Origin: Nemania diffusa
Lineage: Eukaryota > Ascomycota > Sordariomycetes > Xylariales > Xylariaceae
NCBI GenBank assembly: GCA_038501195.1
Contig: JBBPUQ010000007.1
Span: 1,217,501 to 1,281,500, forward strand
Length of the DNA stretch: 64,000 nt
Direction of reading: 5' to 3'
Shown here: positions 13,651-26,592 of the stretch, in pieces
Layout: each line of letters opens with the position of its first letter
Numbering within the stretch: position 1 is the first letter of the stretch
Made by a program: the position numbers and the translations under genes
The notes under the pieces: model-generated
Seen by the model: the letters and a program-made list of their open reading frames with translations, nothing else
Databases searched by the model: none
Told to the model about the DNA's origin: nothing

Positions 13651-13718
13651 ATAGCTTGCTAACTAAGGAGAAATAAAGGAAAAAGGTGTTAACATTGGTT
13701 TAAGTAATATATTAACTG
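13639..13718 (+). other. Conserved 3' module of T-family internal region (T1)
   Basis: From GTCGACGATATAATAG to TAATATATTAACT this stretch aligns with 25991-26078 in T2 (GTCAACGACATAATAG to AGTATATTAACT), with small length differences in a purine-rich centre. Conservation of order next to different arrays supports a common family. No open frame is present. Confidence 0.6.
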
Positions 13719-14121
13719 TTTTATTAATTTTATTATATAAAAAATATTAACTACTATATAAAAAGTTATTTCGACTTTATAGTAAATAAGTTTTTATTAT
13801 TTAAATTATTCATTTAATATTTTTTTATATATTAGTTTTTATAATTATAATAAATTAAAAAAGTAAATATATAAAAAAATTATTAATATTTAATAATTAA
13901 TTAATTAATAATTAGCTTTACTTTATAAAATTATTAATTAATATAAAAAATAATAAAATAGTTTATTATTTTATTAATTTATTATATAAAAAATACTAGC
14001 TATTATATAAAAAGTCACTTTAACTTTATAATAAATTAATTTTTATTATTTAATAATTAATTTAACTTTTTTTTATTTGTTAATTTTATTAATTTATAAT
14101 TATTAATAAACTATTAATTAA

Positions 14122-14383
14122 TATTAATTAATTATATTATTAAAAAATACATTATATAAATTATAGCTATTATATATTAAAAAAAAAGTTATAAAATTAT
14201 TAAAACTAATTAAAAATATTATATTTTATAAATTTAAGTTTATAAAAGTTTTAGCTATAATATAAATTATATAAATTTATATAAATTATATATTATATAA
14301 TTAATTAAATTATATATTTATAATATTATTAATTATAAACTATATATATTATATATATAATATATATAACTATTAAATTAATA
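14122..14383 (+). repeat. Right LTR of T1
   Basis: 262 bp matching 12642-12879. A stretch of about 22 bp (tataaatt-type) is duplicated relative to the left copy. It ends TTAATA, where the left copy has TTAACA. Confidence 0.8.
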
Positions 14384-15256
14384 ATAAATATAATTAAATA
14401 TTATTATATATTTTTTTTTTTTTTAAATAATTAAATTTTTTTATTTATAAAATAAAATATTTATAATAATGTTTTTTTTATTTAAATAATAAATAATTAT
14501 AAAATTATATTTTAAAAAAAATATTATTTAATTAATTTATTTTAAATTAAAATATTTTAATATTTTATAATTTATAATAATAAAAAATAGCTTTTTTTAT
14601 TAATTATTTATTAATTTTTATTTTTATTTTTTTAATATTAATATTATTATTAATAGTTTTTTATTATAAATATTATAATTTAATTTTATATTATATAAAA
14701 TTTTAAAATAATAAATTATTAAATATTATTTTTATAATTATTTTATTAAAAATATTAATTTTTATTTTAATAAATAAGTTATAATTATAATAATTTAAAA
14801 TAAAAAATATAATTAAATTTTTTTTTACAAATTTAAAAGTTTTTTTATATTAAAAAATTTATATAAAAAAAACTTTTTTTTTTATTAATTAATTTAATAA
14901 TTTAATTATTTTATTATAATTTTTTATAAATTTTTAATAAAAATTATAAAAATTATAAAAATTTAAAAAAAACTATATAGTTTTAATAATAATAAAAAGT
15001 TTTTATTTATATTTTATTTTAATTTTATTAAAATTTATTTATATTTTATTTATATTAATAATATAATTTAAACATTTAATTTTAATTATATAAAATTTTA
15101 ATTTTTTTAAATTAATTTATAAATTAATATTTTTTAATTATTATAATATTTTTTTTATATATTTTTAATATTTAATTAAATTGTTAAAATAAATAAAAAT
15201 ATTATTTATATAAATATTATAAAAATTATTTAAATAATTAAATAAAATATTATTTA

Positions 15257-15564
15257 TATTAATAAAACTTTTTATATATAAATATATAAAAAGATTTAAA
15301 ATAATTAATAAAGTTTAAAGTTTATTTTTAAATTTTAAAGTTTTATATTAATTTTTATATATATTTTATAAAAAAAAATATAATTAACAAAATTATATAT
15401 AAATTATATATATATATATATATATATAATTTATAAGTTTTATAAATTTTAAGAAATTTTTATATTTTTTATTTTTTTAGTTATTTAATAAAAGTTTTAA
15501 TTTAAGTTTTAATTATATATATTTAATATATATATATAAATTTTATTAAATTATTAATTTAATA
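15257..15564 (+). repeat. Left R1 LTR of C1
   Basis: 308 bp, TATTAATAAAAC... to ...ATTAATTTAATA; the ancestral ends were TG and CA as seen at 34851. It contains a long TA run near 15409-15428. Confidence 0.85.
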
Positions 15565-16789
15565 TTAAAGATTTTTTTTTTATATAATAACTTTAGTTTT
15601 AATATTAATTAATTTTTTGTTATTTTTTTTATTATTTAATTCATTTATATATATTTTTATTTATATAACTAGTTTATTTATATTAATTAGTTTTATTAAT
15701 ATTTAATTAAATATTTTTTTTATATAAATATTTATTAAGTTGTTTTTATTATTAATTTAATATATTTTTATAATTTTATAATTTTTATATATTTTTTAAA
15801 ATAATATAATATTAATTATAAATTATTTTTTTTATATAATTTTTAATTTAATTAAATATTTATATAAAAATTTAAAATTAATATATATAATTAATAATAT
15901 AATTAATAATTTTATTATATAAATTATTTTTTAAAAATTATATTAAATATAATAATATAATTAAATTTATTAATTATATTATATAATTTATTTATATTTA
16001 ATTAAATTTTAATAAATAATATTATTTTTAATTATAAAAGTATTTTTTATATAATTTTTATTAGCTAATATAATTATAAATTTAATTTAAAAATTTAAAT
16101 TTTTATTATATATAAATATTTTATTAATAAAAATAAAAATTTTTATATAATTAAAATTTAAAAATATATAATATAGTTTTTATTATATATTATTAATTTA
16201 TTATTATATTTATATATTTAATACTTTAATATTATTTTTTAATAATTTTTAAACTTATATAATAATTAATAAATTATATAATATTTTTAATTAATATATT
16301 AATATAATATATATATTTTAAATTTATTAAATAATATATTATTAAAAATAATTTTTAATATAAAAATTAATAATATATAATTATTTAATTTATTTTTATT
16401 AAATAAAATTCTTTTTTTATTTATTTATTTAAATTTTATTTTTAATTTTATATAAAATAATAACTTAGTTTTTTTTTTATATAAAAACTTTTTAAATATA
16501 ATATTAAAAATGTTATTTATTTAAAATTTTATAATTATAAATTTATTAAGTTTTTTTTTAATATATAATAAATATAAATTATATATAAATATTTTTATAT
16601 TTAATTTTTAATAATAATATTTATAATAAATTTTATATTAATATAATTTTAATTTAATTAATTTATATAATAGTTATATAATTTAAAATATAATATTTAT
16701 TAAATATTTATTTTTTAATTTTTTTAATAAATAAATATAAATTTTTTAATTTAATTTATTATATAATTATATTTATATTTTAAAAATAT

Positions 16790-17007
16790 TGTTATAATTA
16801 ATATATTTAAACAAAGTAAAGCTTGCAAATAAAATACTATTTATATATTAATTATAAAAAAAAAAAAAAAAAAAAACTATTTTAAGTTTAATTTATATAA
16901 ATATATATTTATAAATATATAATAAGTTATATATATAAGCTAAAAGCTTTATTTTAACTGCAAATGTTACTTTAAATATTATTTAGTTTAACTATTTAGC
17001 TGTAACT
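16790..17007 (+). repeat. Left LTR of D
   Basis: 218 bp, TGTTATAATTAATATATTTA... to ...AGCTGTAACT. The termini are TG...CT, not TG...CA. It contains an A-tract near 16858-16877. Confidence 0.85.
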
Positions 17008-20000
17008 ATTTTTTTTGTTAAAAAAACTTTGTTTTAAAATTAATACTTTAAAAATTTAAACTTGCTATTTATATTTTAATAAAAAAAAAAAATCACTTTA
17101 AGTATTTACTTTAATATTATTATATTATAAACTTTTATTTTATAAAAATATATAAAGCTTTTTTATAAGTAGTTATTATAAAATTATAGTAATTTTGTTT
17201 ATAATTGTACTTATGTTTATATTTTTTTTTTGCAATTTTTTAATTATTTTTGTAAAATTTTTTTTTAGTGCGTTATTATTTTTGTACACTTTTAAAAATT
17301 TACTTTTTTTTACTGTTTGTAGCTATTTTTTTAATTGCTTTAAAAATTTTGTTACTTTAAAGTTTATTTTATAAAATGTTAATAATATTTTAGCTAAATT
17401 TTTAAAATTGTTTATAAAATATTATTAATTGTTAAAATTTTATTTTTTTTAATTAATTTAATATTGCAAAATTTTTTTATAATAAAATTACAAAATATAT
17501 ATTTGCTTTATTTTTTATTTTTATTTGTTTTTTATAAAAGAAATTACTTTATTTTTAAATTTGTTTATTTATTGTTTTAATAATAAATTATTTAAAAATT
17601 TTTATAATTAATTAATATAATATAAGTTTATTAATTTTTAGCTATTTAAAACTTTTAATTAAAAAATAACAAAGTTTGTTGATTTAAAAATTTTAAAATA
17701 TTATTAAATAAAAAAATAGTTTAATTTATTAAAAAGTTTGTTAATAATTTAAAACTAGCGCTTTTTTATAATAAACATATAATTATTTATTTTAAAGTTA
17801 AATTTTTATTTATGTTAATTTTTTTAATATATTATTTTTTTTTTAAATTTATTTAAATATTATTTGTACTATTTTTATATATTATTTAATAATATTAACT
17901 TTTTGTTAAGCTTTTTTTTGATTTAATTGTTTAGTTAAAAAGAAATTTGCAAATTTTTATATTTTATTTTTTTAATTATAATAATTAAATATTAAAAATT
18001 TAAATAATATTTTATATAGCTGTAATTTTATTAAGTTATATAGTAATAACACAGCAGTAAAATTTATTGTTAACAATATATTTATTTAATTATTTTAATA
18101 ATAATTGCAAAAAAAGCACAATTATTAATTTAAATATTTAATAGTAATTTTAGCTTATTTTATAAATTTATAATGTTTTATTAATAACAAAATTTATTTA
18201 ATATTTAATATTTTTATTAACTTGTTAATAAAAAAAAAAAAAAATTAAAGTTTTTAGTTTAAATTCACTTGTTTTAATAATTTAAAAATTTTAAATAAAC
18301 TTTTATAATATAATTATATTATTTTTTATATAATTATTAACTTATTATAAAGTATTAACTATAATAACTTATTAAATTAGTTTATTATTATAAATATAAA
18401 CTTGCTTTTTTTTTTATTTGTTGTTATTTTTTTAAAATTAATAACTATATATTAAAACAGTTATAAAAGTATAAAAATAAATTGCAACAATTTCAAAGTT
18501 TTGTTTTTTAATACTTTTGCTAGTTAGTATTTAAAACAATTAGTAATATATTTATTACAGTTTGTTACTAGTTTAAACTATTAATATTATAATAATATTA
18601 GCTTTTTTATTTTGTTATATTTAAAATAAGCTATTATTATTTTGCTATAAATTTTTTTTAAAAGTTTTATAAAAAAGTGATTTATTTATAAAACTATAAG
18701 TTGTTTTTTATAAATTATTAAACTTTTATTTAAAGTTTAATTTTTAAATTGGTTTAATTATATTTTAATTTAATATATTTTTAAATTAAAAAATTTCTAA
18801 TTATATTTTAAAACTTTATTAATTAATAATATTATAAGCAATAATATATTAATTTTTATATTTTATTTTAAATAAAATAGTTTAATTACTAAGTTTATAT
18901 TTATAAGTTTTTTTTTTTTGTTTATTAATTTAAATAAAGTTATATATTGCTAATATTTTATTTTGCTTTTTTAAATTTGCAAGTTTTTTTGTTTTTTTAA
19001 TAATAAATTAGTTATTATATTTTTTAATTTTAATTAATATATAATAACAAAATAGTATTAAACTATTAAATTTGCTTAATTAATTTATTAAAAATTTAAT
19101 TATTGTTTAATATTAAAAAACTTAAAAATTTAATAGTTAGTTATAATTAAAAATAGCTGTTTTTTTTATATATTTATTAATTTAAATCGCTAACATTTAA
19201 GCTTTTTAATTATTGCTAATATTTTTTTGTTTAAAATGCTATAGTTTAGTTTTTTTTTATATAAAGTTTTTAAATAGTATATAATAAAATATTAAAAATT
19301 ATTTTTTTTTTTTTGCAATAAAACTTTTACTACTATTTTATTAAAAACATTAGTTTTTATTTAAGTTTTTTTATTATAATTATAATAAGCTAATATTAGT
19401 ATTAAAATTAGTTATTTTTTAAACTTTAAAAAAACTATTTTATAGTTTTTATTTTATTAAAATATTATATTTTTTTTAATTAGTTTAAATAAAAGCTTTG
19501 CTTTATAACTATATTTTAAAATAAATCGATAATAAAAGTTGTAAAATTTTAAAAACAATTAAACTGCTTTTATATTTATTAGTTATTTTTAGTTTTATAT
19601 TATTATAATTTTTTTAAAATTTATTTTTACTTTGTTTTTTTTTATAATAAATCTTAAATATTTAGTTTTAATAATATAAAACTTGTATTTTTTTAAATTG
19701 GCTTATAAGTTTATATTTTACAGCTTTTTTAATATTTTTTTTATATATTGTTTATATTTTTTTAAATTATTTAAATAAATAAATATATTATTGATATAAG
19801 CACTATAAAAGTTATTTAAATATTTTTTTAAAACATTGTTTATATATTATTAAAAAATAGCTAATTTATTAATTAATTTAAAAAGCAATATTTTATATTT
19901 AAAAAAACTATATTTTGTTTTAAAAATAATTAAGTTTTTATAATTTAAATATATATAAATTTAATAAAACATTTGTTATATATTGATTTTTATAAAAATA

Positions 20001-23000
20001 TTAGCTTTAATAATTTAAGTTAAAGTTTTATTTATTAAAAACAAAAAATAATAGTTTTTTTTTATAATAGTATTAATTTTTTAATAATTGATATAAAATT
20101 TTAGCTTTTTATTTAGTTTTAAAGCAAATAATACTAGTATAGCAAATAAAGTATTTTTTAAAACAATAAATTTTTTATATAAGTTTTTTACTATATATTT
20201 TTTTATAGCTTTTAATTTTTTAATTGATAATTTATATAAAAAATAATTAATTAAATCAATAATAGTTTTATTAAAACTAAAATTAATTTAATAGTTTATA
20301 AATTGATTTAATAATAACTAATTTAAATTTATTTTATTAAATATATAAAATAAAAAGCAGTATTTTTTTAAAACTTGTTTTTATGTTTTTTTTTTTAATT
20401 TTTTATTTTTTTTATTAAAAAACATTTCGTTATATTTTTTATTTTAAATTACTATATCAATTTTATTAATACTAATAATATATAGTTTAGTTTATTTATA
20501 ATAAATAGATTTTATAAAAAAAACAGCTTTAATAATAGCAATATTTATTAATAGTTTATATTTATATTATTTTATTATATTTTTTTGCAGTTTATATAGT
20601 TTTTGTTTATTATATTTTTAATTTGTTTTTTTAAATAAATTTAACAGTAACAAAAAAACTTCTTTTATTTTAGCTATTTGTAATTAATAATTTATTTTTT
20701 GTATATTTTTATACAAAAAGTTTTTATAAAGTTTAAAAAACTTTTTCTATTATATTTTTTACAATATAGTTTTTTTAAGTATTTTTGCAGCTATATTTAT
20801 TTTTTTGTTTATTATAAATTTTTTGTTTAAAAATAAAAAAATATAACAATATTGTTTATAATTTACTAAAATGTTATATTGTTTATAAAACATTTTTTTA
20901 ATTAAAAAGTTATATTTTATATTAATTATTATAAAAAATATATTTTTAAAAATATATTTTTATAAATAAAAATTTATTATTAAAGCTTAACTAACTTTTT
21001 AATATAAACTAATATTATATTTAGCTATAGTTTATTTAATAAAATTGTTATAAACTATAATATTTATTTTTGTTATAATTTTTTTAGTAAATATTATATT
21101 TATAAAAATATATTTATTTGTTTTTGTATTAACTAAAGTTTTAATAATAAAAGTTTATTTATTTACTTTTATTATAATAATTATTAAAAATAAATTTTTA
21201 TTTAAAAATAGTATTAAAAAATTTTTTATATTATTTATAATTAGTTTATTTAACAATATTTTTAAAAAAAAATTTAATAATTTTAAAATTAAACTTTTTT
21301 TTATTTTTAATTTTTAATTTATTTAATATTTTTATATTTTAAATATATAATTAACAGTTTAACTTTTTAGCTTTTAATAATAGTTATTATAGATTTATTT
21401 ATTTAAAAATATTTTTAAGTTTAATATTTTTTTTTTTAATAAATAAAACATTTTTTTTTTTTTATAAACTAGTTAATTTTTTTTTTTATAAGCTTTAAAT
21501 ATGTTTTTTTTAAAAATGTATTAGTTGTTTTAATATTTTTACTGCTTAAAATAGTTTTAAATTATTTTTTTTTGTTTTTTTTTGCATTATTTGTTTAATA
21601 TATCGCTTTTATTTAAAATATAAACTAAGTATTTATATTAAAGTATAAACTTTTTATATATTATTTTTTTATTTAAATATTAAAATATTATTTAATTTTT
21701 AATTTATTTTATAAAATAAGTATTAAATTTTTTTTTTATTAAAACTTAAAAAAAAGTTGTTTATTAGTTAAATATATAAACTAGTTTTTAAAAGTTTAAA
21801 AATTTTCTAATTTTTTTAGTTTGCAGCTTTTTTATTTTGTTTAAACTTTTTTTTTTTTATTTAAATTACTATATTGTTTAGTTAAATATTTTAACAACTT
21901 TATAAATATAGTAATTTATTTTAAATAAATATTTTTTAAATAAAATTGCAAGTTATTAATAATAATATTGCTTAAATAAAACTTAATGTTTTTTATTTTT
22001 GCAGTATTATTTGCAAATTAATTTATATTAATTAACAAATAATTAAATTAATATTAAAGCTATATTTTAAAATTTATTTTATTTTTTTTGAAATTATTAT
22101 AAAAAGTAATAACTTTTATTTTAATAGATTTTTTTTACTTTAAGTTGTTAAAATTTATTGTATTAGCAGTAATATAAAATATAATAGTTTAATTAATAAT
22201 ATCTATTATAGTAATTTAATTTATAACTGCTAATATAGTTTAATTTTAAATAACTAAGTTATTAATTAATTAGTTAGTTTTGTTTAGTTTAGCTTTTTTT
22301 TTTTTTAAAGTTTGTTTGATTTAGTTTAGTTTTATTGCAGCTAACTTAGTTTTTAATACAATTTTGTACTAAATTTGCTTAATATACTTAATTATAAAAG
22401 CAATAGTTTAATTTAGCTTTTGTTTTTATATATATATATTAGTATTTATTAAATTATATATTTTATAATTTAAATTTTAAATAGTAACTTTTTTAAATAT
22501 AACAGCTTAATTAGTTTTTATAACTTTATAAAAAGCAAAAACATTTATAATATTATAAAAGTTAAAATAAGCTACTTTGTTTATATTAATAATTGCTATA
22601 AAAAAAAATTTTAAACTTTAAGCTTTTATTTAGTATTTTTTAGCAAGTTTATATATATAAGCAACAATATTTTTACAAGTTTTGTTTATTATAAAGTTTT
22701 AATATTTTTTAAAAAACTTTAAAAACTTAATGTTTTATTAAAACTTTTTATAAGCTATAGCTTTTTTTTCTTTATTAATAAAGTTATTATTTTTATTGTA
22801 TTTTTTTATATAAAAAAATATTAGATTAATTATTAAAGTTGTGCAAAAAAATTAATAACAGAAGTTAGTTTGAAAAGCTTTATTAAATCGAATATAATAT
22901 TTTATAAAGTTAAACAAATCAAATCTAACAACTAAAAAGTTGCTTAAAAAAATAGTTGATTTTTTATTGTTTAAAATGTTTATATAATATAATAAACTAG

Positions 23001-23102
23001 CAAAAATAATTAATATATTTATTATATAAACAACTTAATTAATTAAATCAATTTAATTAAATGTAAAGTTTTATAGCTATAATATATTAAAAATTTTACA
23101 AT

Positions 23103-23320
23103 TGTTATAATTAATATATTTAAATAAAACAAAGTTTGCAAATAAAGTATTATTTATATATTAATTATAAAATAAAAAAAAAAAAAAAACTATTTTAAGC
23201 TTAGTTTATATAAATATATATTTATAAATGTATAATAGATTATATATATAAGCTAAAAGCTTTACTTTAGCTACAAGTGCTACTTTAAGTGCTACTTAGT
23301 TTAATTATTTAGCTGTAACT
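23103..23320 (+). repeat. Right LTR of D
   Basis: 218 bp, matching 16790-17007 with the same TGTTATAATT start and AGCTGTAACT end. It retains more G/C (for example CTACAAGTGCTACTTTAAGT) than the left copy. Confidence 0.85.
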
Positions 23321-24532
23321 AATATTTTATAATTTTATATATATATTATAGTTTTAAACTAATAATAATTATAAAATTATAATAAATTATTAATTTATAT
23401 ATTAAATTATTAATATTTATATAAAAATTTAAACTTTATTATTATTTTTATAATTTTATATAATTAATTTAAACTTTTTATATAATTTAATTATTTTATT
23501 TTTAATTTTTTATATAAATTTAATGTAAAAAATTTTTATTTAATTATATTAATTTAAATTATATTATATAAATTAAAATATATTTTAAATTATTAATATA
23601 TTTATTTTAATTATATTTAATTATTTAAAAAATATATTTAATATATTAATTATATTATTGTATTTTAATTATATTATTAAAATATTATTATTAATTTTTT
23701 TTAATATAAAATATTAATTATTAATAAATATAAATAACTTTTTTAGTTTATTTTTATATTAAAGTTATAATTATTAAATAATTTAAAAAAAATTATATAA
23801 AAAGTTATTTTTTTTATATAATAAATTAAATATTATTTTTTATTAATAATATAATTTAATTTATATATAATAAAATTTAATTAATTTATTTATTATATTA
23901 ATTATAATATTATAGTTTTTAATTATAAAAAATTTATATAGTTTTATTTAATTTTTATATTTTCTTTATATTATAATTTTATTTTAAAAAAATAAAAAAA
24001 AATATTTTATATAATAATATTAATTATTATATAAATATTTGTTAATATTTTTATAGTTTTTTATATAATTTTTATTTTTTAAATAATTTTTAATAAAAAA
24101 AATAAATTGTTATTAATTTTAAAATAAACTTTAAAAATTAATAAAATAAATATAAAACTATTTAATTTAATTATATTATTTAAAACTTTTATAACTATTT
24201 ATAGTATTATTTTTTTATTTATATAATAATTAATTTTTTTATATAAAATATTAAATATATAATAAAATAATATATATATTTATTTAATTTTTTTAATAAT
24301 TTAATATATTTTAATAAATATTTTTTTATATAAAGTTTAAATTAATTATATATTAATATAAAGTTTTTTAAATAAAAAATTTATATTAAAATTATATATA
24401 ATATAATTAAATAATTTTTAATTTATTAAAATTTAATATTAATAAAAATTTTTTTAAATATTATATATATTTAAAAATTTTAAATATTAAATTATTTAAA
24501 ATAAAATATTTATATTAATTATATATAATATT

Positions 24533-24870
24533 TATTAATTAATTATATTATAATAATATTATATAATTAAAAATTATATATATAAAATAATAATATTAAA
24601 ATTAAAGTTTTTAAATATTATAATTTTTAAATTTAAAATATAAATAATATAAACTATTATATAAATTATATAAAACTATATAAATTAAATAATTTATAAA
24701 TTATATAATTAAAAAATTAAAAAATTAAATAATTAATAAATTAAATAATTTATAATTAATTAAATTAAAATTTAATTAATTAAATTATAAATTATAATTA
24801 TTATATAAATTATATATATTATATATATAATATATTTAATATATATATAAATATAATATTAATATTAACA
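24533..24870 (+). repeat. Left LTR of T2
   Basis: 338 bp, TATTAATTAATTATATTATA... to ...AATATTAACA. The CA end is intact. It carries internal short repeats of the ttaaataatt type. Confidence 0.8.
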
Positions 24871-24984
24871 ACTTTTTCTTTTTAATTTATTTATATATAT
24901 TTTATTTATTTATTATTTATTTAATATTTATTATTTATTATATAAATAAATTAAAAAAATATAAAACATTAAAATTAATTAAAA

Positions 24985-25200
24985 ATATAAAAAAGTTAAA
25001 AGTTTTAAAAATTAAAAGTTATTAATAAAGTTTTAAAAATTAAAAAATTTTTTTAAATAATTAAAAAAAATTAAAAAATATAAAAAATTAAAAAAAGTTA
25101 AAAAAGTTAAAAAATTAAAAAATTAAAAAGTTTAAAAAATTTTTATAAAGTTTTAAAAAGTTAAAGAAATTTTAAAAAATTAAAAAAATTTTAAAACTTA
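24985..25200. repeat. Mutated 10-bp array in T2
   Basis: A run of aaaaagtt/aaaaaatt units with a period near 10 bp. Replacing T with C and A with G at the expected places gives the AAAAAGGTC units still visible in T1 at 13428-13463. I infer it is the same array after C-to-T conversion. Confidence 0.5.
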
Positions 25201-25664
25201 TTATATAAATAAATTAAAATAAATAATTATTATTAATAATTAAAAAAATTTAAATTTAAATAAATTTAAAAAAGTTTAAATTATATAATTTTTAAAACTT
25301 TTAAATTTAAAAAATTAAATAAATTTTTTAATATATATTAATTTTAAAAAAAAGCTAATATTTTTTTTAATAATTTTAATTAATTTTTTTTAAAATTATT
25401 AATTAATTTAATTAAATTAAATTATTATTTAATTATAAAAAATATTATTAAATTTAATTATTATTAATTTATTTATATATTATATATTATTAAAAAATAT
25501 TTTTATTATATATATAATATATTATTTATTATTAACTTTATTAAATTAATTTTAATATAAATTATTGTTTTAATATTTTAAGCTAATATATTTTTATTAA
25601 AGCTTTAATAAAATATTACTTTTTTAGCTTATTTTTTTATATATTATATAATTATTGTTTAAGT

Positions 25665-25990
25665 TAAGTGGTTAACTAGTTTTTAAACTAGTTGATTAAC
25701 TAACTTCAGGTTTAGTTAGGTGACTAGTCCCTGGACTGGTCAATTAACTGACTTTAGGTCCAGTTAGGTGACTAGTCCTTAGACTGGCCGATTGACTGAC
25801 CTTAGGTCCAGCTAGGTGACTAGTCCCTGATTTGGTCAATTGACTAGTCCTGGACTCGGTCAATTGACTGGTCCCTGACCTGGTTAATTGACTGGTCCCT
25901 GACCTGGTCAATTGACTGGTCCCTGACCTGGTCAGGTGACTAGCCCCTAACCTGGTCGATTAACTGGTCTCAGCCTTAGTTGGGTGGTTG
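25665..25990. repeat. 24-bp palindrome-bearing tandem array in T2
   Basis: The array is most regular from 25834 on, with units starting at 25834, 25858, 25882, 25906, 25930 and 25954, exactly 24 bp apart, consensus GGTCAATTGACTGGTCCCTGACCT. The core GTCAATTGAC is a perfect 10-bp palindrome. Upstream units (25665-25833) are more diverged (CTAGTCCCTGGACTGGTC and similar). Composition is near normal within a heavily AT-mutated element, and variation between units includes changes other than C-to-T. Function is unknown; it is related to 13466-13650 of T1. Confidence 0.8.
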
Positions 25991-26078
25991 GTCAACGACA
26001 TAATAGGTTGTTGTCCAAAGAGGTAGAAAAAAAAAGGGGGATATAAATATTAACACTGGTTTAAATAGTATATTAACT
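25991..26078 (+). other. Conserved 3' module of T-family internal region (T2)
   Basis: Aligns with 13639-13718 of T1. It includes a purine-rich segment (aggtagaaaaaaaaaggggg) and ends AGTATATTAACT. The downstream 0.5 kb to the right LTR is AT-rich. Confidence 0.6.
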
Positions 26079-26592
26079 AAGTTGCAGTTTTTTTAACTAA
26101 ATAAAAAGTATATTAGTTAATTATATTATAGTTTAATAAATAAAATATATATATAAGTTTTGATTTTTTTTTTATATATTAGTTTAAAATTAAAATAAAT
26201 TAAAAAAATAAATATATAAAAAAGTTATTAAATTAATAGTTTTATTTAATTAACTATATATTAACAAATAAAATATAAATATTAAAAGTTAATTTTTTGT
26301 TATAAAGTTATTAATAATATTATTAATAATAATATAAAAAATTATAAAATAATTTATAATTTAATTTAATTAATTATATATAAGTTAATTTATATTTAAT
26401 TTAATAAATAAAATATTAATATAATTTTAATTTATATTATATATAAATATATTTTATATAAAATTAATTAAAGTTGATTTTTTTTTATTTTATTAAATAA
26501 AATAATAAAATATAATATAAAAGTTTAATAAATAAATATATTTTATTTTTTTTATTTTATTAATTTATAATTATTAATATATTATTAATTAA

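Larger units (their letters stand above)
12642..14383 (+). mobile_element. Non-autonomous LTR element T1
   Basis: A 1742-bp element with direct terminal repeats and 5-bp target duplication ATAAA (12637-12641 and 14384-14388). The uninterrupted site is in A2 at 46925-46929, with matching sequence on both sides. The internal region (12880-14121, about 1.2 kb) is far too short for gag-pol and carries tandem arrays instead of genes, so it resembles a TRIM/LARD-type element. It shares LTR ends and internal arrays with T2 (24533-26896). The outer parts are heavily mutated, whereas the centre (about 13260-13680) is not. Confidence 0.85.
10225..15256 (+). mobile_element. LTR retrotransposon A1, left portion, interrupted
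   Basis: A full left LTR (10225-10482) is followed by internal sequence that tracks element A2. Segment 10483-12641 corresponds to about 45010-46929, and 14389-15256 continues the same alignment to about 47836. Two insertions break it: a solo LTR at 11422-11730 and element T1 at 12642-14383. At 15257 element C1 begins. I could not find the right LTR of A1, so its 3' part is either truncated or too diverged to recognise. Coding capacity is gone, so the superfamily is not assigned. The orientation is given only relative to A2. Confidence 0.75.
16790..23320 (+). mobile_element. LTR retrotransposon D, complete insertion in C1
   Basis: A 6531-bp element with two LTRs of exactly 218 bp and a perfect target duplication AATAT (16785-16789 and 23321-23325). 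The unoccupied site is in C2 at 30592-30596, with matching sequence on both sides. D keeps many more CpA/TpG sites than the C1 sequence around it, consistent with later insertion and fewer rounds of mutation. Parts of the interior (about 19930-20300) align with A2 (about 47940-48250), so D belongs to the same broad group. No frame is readable; strand follows that alignment. Confidence 0.85.

Noticed and set aside
25834..25977. Regular 24-bp repeats as a possible CRISPR array
   Set aside because: Units are contiguous with no unique spacers, inside an LTR element of a eukaryotic genome.
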